A stretch of 5,697 bases of DNA from Dehalococcoidia bacterium (GTDB taxonomy: Bacteria; Chloroflexota; Dehalococcoidia; Dehalococcoidales; G020351185): NCBI GenBank assembly GCA_030635945.1, contig DAOVXW010000044.1, positions 1-5,697 on the forward strand, given 5' to 3'. A program made the translations under genes and the position numbers. This document shows, piece after piece, positions 5,398 through 5,697 of this stretch. Under the pieces are notes generated by a model, which worked only from the letters and a program-made list of their open reading frames with translations, was not told the DNA's origin and made no database searches. Numbering within the stretch: position 1 is the stretch's first letter; every line of letters begins with the position of its first letter.

Positions 5398-5427
5398 ATA
5401 AAAAGTGGCAGCGATTGCATTTTAGCT
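5398..5427. repeat. Direct repeat copy 2 (tRNA-3'-end-like)
   Basis: This stretch is 27/30 identical to 1816-1845 in the same orientation; differences are at 5411, 5418 and 5423. On the - strand it ends AATCGCT, G, CCA, CTTTTTAT, like a tRNA gene terminus without a body. Its end overlaps the stop codon of the leftward acetyltransferase gene (5428-5426), so that stop may have been supplied by the repeat. The rest of the 5276-5425 gap is very AT-rich and probably holds the promoter of the membrane-protein gene, but I cannot pick one pair of boxes. A 10-bp palindrome, GTTAATTAAC, lies at 5350-5359. Confidence 0.6.
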
Positions 5428-5697
5428 ATCTAACTGGCGAGAGCTCCATCAACAGCATATCTGCATATTCTCCGCTTGGGAGTAACCATGATTTCTTAAG
5501 AAGTTCTGTCTTCTGAAAACCCACCTTTTCATAAGCTTTAACAGCCTTTTGGTTAGAGGGAAAGACAGTCAGGCCAAGTGAAGTAAGACCGATCTCATTG
5601 AAAGCGTAATCTACCGCCTGCTTTAAAGCTCCTGTGCCATATCCCTTCCCGCGATATTCCCTTTCCATGATAGCAATTCCGACCTCAGCACGACCTT
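5426..5697 (-). CDS. GNAT family N-acetyltransferase (partial, N-terminus outside window)
   Basis: The last 89 residues of a GNAT acetyltransferase run off the right edge. The frame stays open past the internal ATG at 5668, and the codons there read GRAEVGIAI, the usual strand before the cofactor motif. The true start is therefore beyond the window. Visible parts are the acetyl-CoA pyrophosphate-binding loop YRGKGYGTGAL (the Q/R-x-x-G-x-G motif), the helix ALKQAVDYAFNEIG, the strand LGLTVFPSNQKAVKAYEKVG (motif B, with Asn and Tyr in the usual places), and FQKTELLKKSWL. The pattern is that of RimJ/RimL-like enzymes, which acetylate protein N-termini or small-molecule amines; the substrate here is unknown. 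The end of the gene (LSPVR, stop 5428-5426) overlaps direct repeat copy 2. Confidence 0.88.
   Translation of the reverse strand, partial: GRAEVGIAIMEREYRGKGYGTGALKQAVDYAFNEIGLTSLGLTVFPSNQKAVKAYEKVGFQKTELLKKSWLLPSGEYADMLLMELSPVR

Noticed and set aside
1..5697. CRISPR array, toxin-antitoxin pair or phage defence genes
   Set aside because: No regularly spaced repeats and no nuclease, toxin or known defence domains were seen on either strand.

Overview
The window looks like ordinary chromosome from an anaerobic bacterium, with moderate G+C and several apparent TTG starts. The best guess, by inference only, is Chloroflexota, perhaps Dehalococcoidia. That rests on the style of the lipoprotein (a divergent InlB B-repeat straight after the lipobox), the DsrE-like/TusA pair and the mix of small accessory genes. 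No rRNA, intact tRNA, transposase, integrase or CRISPR array is visible.

Left part (1-1770, + strand): a sulfur-relay type operon. The tail of an unidentified gene overlaps a DsrE/DsrF/DrsH-like protein. A TusA-type sulfur carrier follows, then a membrane-anchored or lipoprotein InlB-B-repeat protein that has two possible in-frame starts. An interrupted inverted repeat follows the last gene.

Middle part (1816-3308, - strand): a secreted protein made of two tandem 56-residue helical repeats, a DUF1801 protein, and a TipAS ligand-binding domain that lacks its MerR DNA-binding half. Spacing suggests the first two may be co-transcribed from a good sigma70-type promoter whose -35 box lies in a perfect inverted repeat.

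Right part: a YgjP-type zinc metallopeptidase on the + strand (3403-3972) sits behind an extended -10 promoter placed almost at its start codon. On the - strand are a YuiD/DUF212 divergent-PAP2 membrane protein, a two-helix membrane-anchored protein of unknown function, and the 3' portion of a GNAT acetyltransferase that runs off the window.

The main unexplained structure is a pair of direct repeats (27 of 30 bases identical) about 3.6 kb apart, at 1816-1845 and 5398-5427. Each lies at the 3' end of a leftward gene. Read on the - strand, each resembles the 3' end of a tRNA gene (T-loop-like segment, seven acceptor bases, a base, CCA, then a T-run) without a tRNA body. They bracket the TipAS-to-membrane-protein block and could be decayed attachment sites or copies of a dispersed repeat. 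I see no clear new defence or metabolic system. The best candidates for novelty are this repeat pair, the tandem-repeat secreted protein and the two-start lipoprotein.
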